From NCBI GenBank assembly GCA_015657395.1, contig JADLKI010000009.1, positions 7,032 through 17,030 on the forward strand: a stretch of DNA of 9,999 nt, in the 5' to 3' direction. This document shows, in pieces, positions 6,751-9,999 of this stretch (positions are counted from its first letter, which is position 1; the number at the start of each line of letters is the position of its first letter). Source of the DNA: Spirochaetales bacterium (GTDB taxonomy: Bacteria > Spirochaetota > Spirochaetia > Treponematales > Rectinemataceae). A program made the position numbers and the translations under genes. The notes under the pieces are model-generated. The model was not told where the DNA came from, made no database searches, and was given only the letters and a program-made list of their open reading frames with translations.

Positions 6751-7812
6751 ATGAACATTGGAATAATCGGCACAGGTTTTATGGGGACCACGCACGCAGG
6801 CGCGTGGGCAAAAGCAGGCGCACATATTGCAGGTTTTTTGGCTGATCCTCCCTCCGAAGCAACAGCAATCGCGAGGCAATATGGTACAAAGGCCTGTTTC
6901 AACCTCGGCGAGCTCATCGACCTCGCAGATGTCGTGGATATATGCTCGCCCACCCATCTCCATGCCGAGATGGCGATTCGCGCGGCCCAAGCAGGCAAAC
7001 ATGTGGTATGCGAAAAGCCCCTCGCCCTCACCGTCGAACAGGGAGAAGCGATGCTACAGGCGTGCAGGACAGCAAATGTGAAGCTATTCGTAGCCCATGT
7101 CGTACGATATTTCCCGGAATACAGCCTTGCGGCAGCACAGGTGCATGCCGGCAAGATTGGGAAAGTGGCGACCGCCGAATACCGACGCCTCAGTTACCGG
7201 CCTAAGAAGCCCATGGGAAACTGGTTTTTGGATGAAGAAAAGTCGGGTGGAATCTTACTCGATCTCATGATCCACGATTTTGACATCGCCCGATGGATAG
7301 CGGGCGATGTCGCCTCCGTCTATGCAAAAAAAGTGACTTCCATCAACAAGGACAGCCCCTCCGATTATGGAGAGGTAATCCTCACGCATGTTTCAGGTGC
7401 ACTGAGCCATGTCTCGGGGGCATGGGCATATCCGCCGCCTGTCTTCAGGACCGGATTCGAAATCGCCGGGGACGGAGGTTTAATTCAGCATGACTCTGAA
7501 GCCGAATCTCCCATCGAACTATTGCTGCAACAAGAAAAGGGAGAAGCCCCTGATGTGGGACTGCCTGCAAGTCCTCTTGCGGAAAGTCCGTATGATCTCG
7601 AAATCGCTGATTTTTACAGATGTCTTCAGAGAGGGACAGAGCCTCTCGTTCATGCGGAAGACGGGCTTGCAGCTCTAAAAATTGCACGCGCAGCCATGGA
7701 GTCGGCAAGGATAGGAGAAGTTGTAACGTTGTCCTCTTCAAGCACCTCGTTCAATATCCAATCTGCCATGGATTTAAAACCCTACTCCCCACAGGAAGGA
7801 GGCAGCAAATGA
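6751..7812 (+). CDS. Gfo/Idh/MocA-family NAD(P)-dependent oxidoreductase 1
   Basis: The 353-residue cytoplasmic enzyme begins MNIGIIGTGFMGTTHAG, a canonical GxGxxG dinucleotide-binding motif. The family's catalytic lysine is in CEKP (residues 87-90). The second conserved set is GG at 166-167, D171, H175 and D178 in ILLDLMIHDFDIARW. Such enzymes oxidise or reduce sugars, sugar derivatives or inositols; the exact substrate cannot be read from sequence. The frame also has a TTG at 6730, but ATG 6751 is preferred because GGAG lies 7 nt before it and it starts right at the Rossmann strand. After the usual end near residue 327 there is a serine-rich tail of about 26 residues (SSSSTSFN onward), longer than common for the family. 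It follows permease 2 directly, and its stop overlaps the next start, so it belongs to the transport operon. Confidence 0.9.
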   Translation: MNIGIIGTGFMGTTHAGAWAKAGAHIAGFLADPPSEATAIARQYGTKACFNLGELIDLADVVDICSPTHLHAEMAIRAAQAGKHVVCEKPLALTVEQGEAMLQACRTANVKLFVAHVVRYFPEYSLAAAQVHAGKIGKVATAEYRRLSYRPKKPMGNWFLDEEKSGGILLDLMIHDFDIARWIAGDVASVYAKKVTSINKDSPSDYGEVILTHVSGALSHVSGAWAYPPPVFRTGFEIAGDGGLIQHDSEAESPIELLLQQEKGEAPDVGLPASPLAESPYDLEIADFYRCLQRGTEPLVHAEDGLAALKIARAAMESARIGEVVTLSSSSTSFNIQSAMDLKPYSPQEGGSK

Positions 7813-8876
7813 AGCTCGCATTTATGAGCGCGGCTCATGTCCATGCAGATGCGTATGTCAGCTGTCTACAATCGATGCCAGATGTTGAAATAATAGGCAT
7901 CGCCGATCATGATTCTGTACGAGGAAAAGCCTTCGCCTCTCGCTACGGACTTTCATTTTTCGAGAGCTATGATACCCTGCTCGCTCAAAAGCCAGACGGC
8001 GTACTCATCACCAGTGAAAATGCGTATCATAAAGATTTATCACTTAAAGCAATAAAGGCCGGAGCCCACATTCTGTGCGAGAAACCTTTGGCAACAAATG
8101 TAAAAGATGCAGAAACAATTGTTCGCTTCGCGCATGAAGCTAAGATTCTGCTCATGACAGCATTCCCCATGCGGTTCTCTGTCCCCGTGCGCAGCGTCAG
8201 AGACGAATTACTGCGGGGCAAGCTTGGCAAACCCCTATGTTTCAACGCGTCAAATCAAGGGCAATTGCCTCCCAGGGACAGAGCATGGTTCACAGATCCA
8301 GTGTTAGCTGGAGGTGGGGCTATCATAGACCATGTGGTTCACCTTGCAGATGTCATGAGATGGTACCTGGGGACGGAGATTGTCGAAGTTTATGCTGTTG
8401 CGAATCGAATTTTCCATGCACAAGAGGTAGAGATAGAGACTGGTGCTATGGTTTCACTTCAATTCAAAAATGATGTCTTTGCGACGATCAACTGCTCGTG
8501 GTCCAGACCCAGTACATGGCCAAGCTGGGGAGGCCTTTCATTTGATCTTATTACTGACAGAGGAGCTATTCACGTCGATGCATTTAAGCAAAACCTGACG
8601 ATCTTCAACACTCTCTCTGTTCAAGATGGAGTAAAAAATGCTCAGCAATCCACCTCTGTTAATCATGACTGGAGCAGTGCCCACGGGGACAGAGGATTGG
8701 GGCCCCGATGGCTTTTCTGGGGTTCGGATGCGAATCAGATGATGATCGAGGAATTTATTACAGCAGTACGGGAGCATCGCGCGCCTATGATTACTGGAGA
8801 AGACGGGCTTCATGCTGTACAAGTCGTTGACGCAGCCTATAGATCGATACAGGAAAGAAGGCCCATTCGTATTTGA
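7809..8876 (+). CDS. Gfo/Idh/MocA-family oxidoreductase 2, variant nucleotide-binding motif
   Basis: The 355-residue product starts at ATG 7809, overlapping the previous stop as ATGA, with a strong AAGGAGG (7796-7802) 6 nt upstream; the frame is open further 5' but has no support there. The family core is visible: CEKPLATN (90-97), GGG at 168-170, and D174, H178 and D181 in AIIDHVVHLADVMRW. The N-terminus reads MKLAFMSAAHVHADAY, so the glycine-rich GxGxxG is replaced by an alanine/histidine version. I recall this in a subgroup of the family, so it is not proof of inactivity. The enzyme probably acts on the same imported compound as oxidoreductase 1 or on its product. Sampled base composition (25/60 and 26/60 GC) is clearly lower than in oxidoreductase 1 (36/60). 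It is convergent with the aldolase remnant, 19 bp away. Confidence 0.88.
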   Translation: MKLAFMSAAHVHADAYVSCLQSMPDVEIIGIADHDSVRGKAFASRYGLSFFESYDTLLAQKPDGVLITSENAYHKDLSLKAIKAGAHILCEKPLATNVKDAETIVRFAHEAKILLMTAFPMRFSVPVRSVRDELLRGKLGKPLCFNASNQGQLPPRDRAWFTDPVLAGGGAIIDHVVHLADVMRWYLGTEIVEVYAVANRIFHAQEVEIETGAMVSLQFKNDVFATINCSWSRPSTWPSWGGLSFDLITDRGAIHVDAFKQNLTIFNTLSVQDGVKNAQQSTSVNHDWSSAHGDRGLGPRWLFWGSDANQMMIEEFITAVREHRAPMITGEDGLHAVQVVDAAYRSIQERRPIRI

Positions 8877-8895
8877 TTTGGAGATTGCCTCAATA

Positions 8896-9192
8896 TCATT
8901 TCCCTTGCCCGTACCTGTTGTGCATAAAATCCTGCATGACAACAATTTCTTCGTGCGACAGAACGTATGGTTCTCCAATGGAACAGGCGAGCAAATAGAT
9001 ATGTGCTGTCTTTTCCACTACAGCTGTTACTTTCATGGCTTCATCGAGTGTGCGCCCCACACATACTGTTCCATGGTTCGGGATAAGAACGGCTTTGTCC
9101 TCTCCTAAGGCGGATACTACAAGATCCTCTGTCCCCATTCTTTGGGTCGTGTTAGAATATACAGCGTGGGAACAAAATCTATTTACGATGAA
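8896..9192 (-). pseudogene. Class II aldolase/adducin-family gene remnant, 5' truncated
   Basis: The minus-strand frame is open from 9192 to the TGA at 8896-8898. From the ATG at 9138 it reads MGTEDLVVSALGEDKAVLIPNHG and continues to GQGK. It aligns with the last third of E. coli FucA (FGTRELSEH... LLQHHG, then the helix with E and A residues, and LSDEEI near the end). The NHG histidine (residue 22 from that ATG) corresponds to the third zinc ligand. The nucleophilic glutamate and the HxH zinc ligands of the N-terminal two thirds are absent. Family members have about 210-240 residues; here at most 98 remain. Upstream of 9192 the frame hits a stop at 9193-9195 and the sequence becomes parE on the other strand. 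It was probably an aldolase for the neighbouring sugar pathway and is now non-functional. The family call is firm; loss of function is inferred. Confidence 0.78.
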
Positions 9193-9999
9193 TCAAAAAT
9201 AAAAACACTCTCCTCATTGGAACACATCAGACTCAGAACAGGGATGTATATAGGGAGGCTTGGTGACGGCTCGAGCCCTGATGATGGTATTTACGTTCTC
9301 TTAAAAGAAGTCATCGATAATTCAGTTGATGAATTCATAATGGGTGCAGGCAACCAAATAGCCATCACCATCGATGGCAAAAAAGCCAGAGTGCGCGATT
9401 ATGGACGGGGGATTCCTCTTGGGAAAGTCATAGAATGCGTCTCAATTATCAACACAGGTGCAAAATATGACGACGATGTCTTTCAGTTTTCCGTTGGTCT
9501 GAATGGCGTTGGTACAAAGGCTGTAAACGCCTTGTCCAAAGAATTTCGAGTCGCCTCATACAGAGAGGGACGAGTTTTTGAAGCTAAATTTTCTCGGGGT
9601 GTCCTTACAGATTCGCGAGAAGGCAATAGTCATGAAAAAACCGGCACCCTTGTTGAATTTACTCCTGACGAGGAAATCTTTGGTGAGTACTCCTTTGTAT
9701 TCGAGTTCATAGAAAAACGATTGTGGAATTATGCCTGTTTAAATCCTGGGTTAACCTTAACGCTCAACGGCAAAGCCTTTCAGGCTGAAAAAGGACTCCA
9801 TGATTTGTTGTCAACTGAGCTCGGCGGCAGTGCTCTCTATGATATTGGCTGGTATCGTGGGGATCGCATTGAATTTGCGTTTACCCACACAAAAGAATAT
9901 GGAGAAGAACATTTCTCTTTTGTAAATGGTCAGTATACATCAGACGGAGGTAGTCACCTTTCTGCCTTCCGAGAAGGTTTTTTAAAAGCGATCAACGAA
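9166..9999 (+). CDS. parE: DNA topoisomerase IV subunit B (ParE), 3' partial
   Basis: The frame runs to the window edge, giving 278 residues of the ATPase and start of the transducer domain. Visible type IIA signatures are EHIRLRTGMYIGRLGDG (19-35), the Mg/ATP-binding EVIDN (48-52), DYGRGIP (78-84), VGLNGVGTKAVNALS (110-124) and SFVNGQYTSDGGSH (251-264). The phrasing SPDDGIYVLLKEVIDN and VGLNGVGTKAVNAL, with histidine of the GyrB motif GGLHGVG replaced by N, favours ParE over GyrB. ParE with ParC decatenates replicated chromosomes in the cytoplasm. The start is uncertain: GTG 9166 gives a typical short N-terminus (MGTKSIYDESKIKTL), with TTG 9142 the alternative. Neither has a clear Shine-Dalgarno. 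The first 27 bases overlap the antisense aldolase remnant. Confidence 0.85.
   Translation, partial: MGTKSIYDESKIKTLSSLEHIRLRTGMYIGRLGDGSSPDDGIYVLLKEVIDNSVDEFIMGAGNQIAITIDGKKARVRDYGRGIPLGKVIECVSIINTGAKYDDDVFQFSVGLNGVGTKAVNALSKEFRVASYREGRVFEAKFSRGVLTDSREGNSHEKTGTLVEFTPDEEIFGEYSFVFEFIEKRLWNYACLNPGLTLTLNGKAFQAEKGLHDLLSTELGGSALYDIGWYRGDRIEFAFTHTKEYGEEHFSFVNGQYTSDGGSHLSAFREGFLKAINE

Noticed and set aside
8877..8895. Bidirectional terminator between oxidoreductase 2 and the aldolase remnant
   Set aside because: The 19-bp gap shows no stem-loop and no T tract.
1..9999. CRISPR arrays, tRNA or rRNA genes, insertion sequences, riboswitches, toxin-antitoxin or phage-defence genes
   Set aside because: I looked for regular repeats, transposase-like proteins, terminal inverted repeats and structured RNA signatures and saw none; the space is filled by the listed genes.

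Overview
The window probably comes from a spirochaete. The main evidence is the topoisomerase IV subunit B start at the right edge, which has the N-terminal style I associate with spirochaetes (also seen in Bacteroidetes). A CUT1 sugar-transport operon without its own ATPase gene also fits. This is inference from family resemblance, not a database match. Sampled GC is high in the left three quarters (42/60 bases at 2041-2100, 37/60 at 5401-5460, 36/60 at 7021-7080). It falls to the low forties percent on the right (25/60 at 8101-8160, 26/60 at 8401-8460, 26/60 at 9601-9660).

Layout, left to right. (1) 1-1911, + strand: the 3' part of a response-regulator gene (receiver tail, PAS, GAF-like, HD-GYP), a probable cyclic-di-GMP phosphodiesterase whose 5' end lies outside the window. 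(2) 1941-3359, - strand: a UPF0597 / L-cysteine desulfidase-like protein with an unusual cysteine-bearing insertion, convergent with (1). (3) 3360-3614: a divergent promoter region. It has a near-consensus sigma-70-type promoter toward the right with a palindrome in its spacer, a weaker candidate promoter toward the left, and an 11-bp direct repeat with a 40-bp period. (4) 3615-8876, + strand: an apparent operon of sugar-binding protein, two CUT1 membrane permeases and two Gfo/Idh/MocA oxidoreductases. A strong hairpin with a competing alternative stem lies between the binding protein and permease 1. The second permease appears to have lost its proper start through a one-base frameshift. (5) 8896-9192, - strand: the C-terminal remnant of a class II aldolase. 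(6) 9166-9999, + strand: the 5' part of parE, running off the window.

How the genes fit together: the operon would import an unidentified saccharide or polyol and oxidise it or a derivative with two NAD(P)-dependent dehydrogenases. The adjacent aldolase fragment suggests that an aldol-cleavage step was once encoded next door. The ATP-hydrolysing subunit is not in the window and is presumably shared from elsewhere. The HD-GYP and desulfidase genes have no evident functional link to the operon.

I see no clearly new multi-gene system. The most interesting items are the mutually exclusive hairpins at 4899-4942, the cysteine-bearing insertion in the desulfidase-like protein, the broken start of the second permease, and the parE / aldolase-remnant junction.
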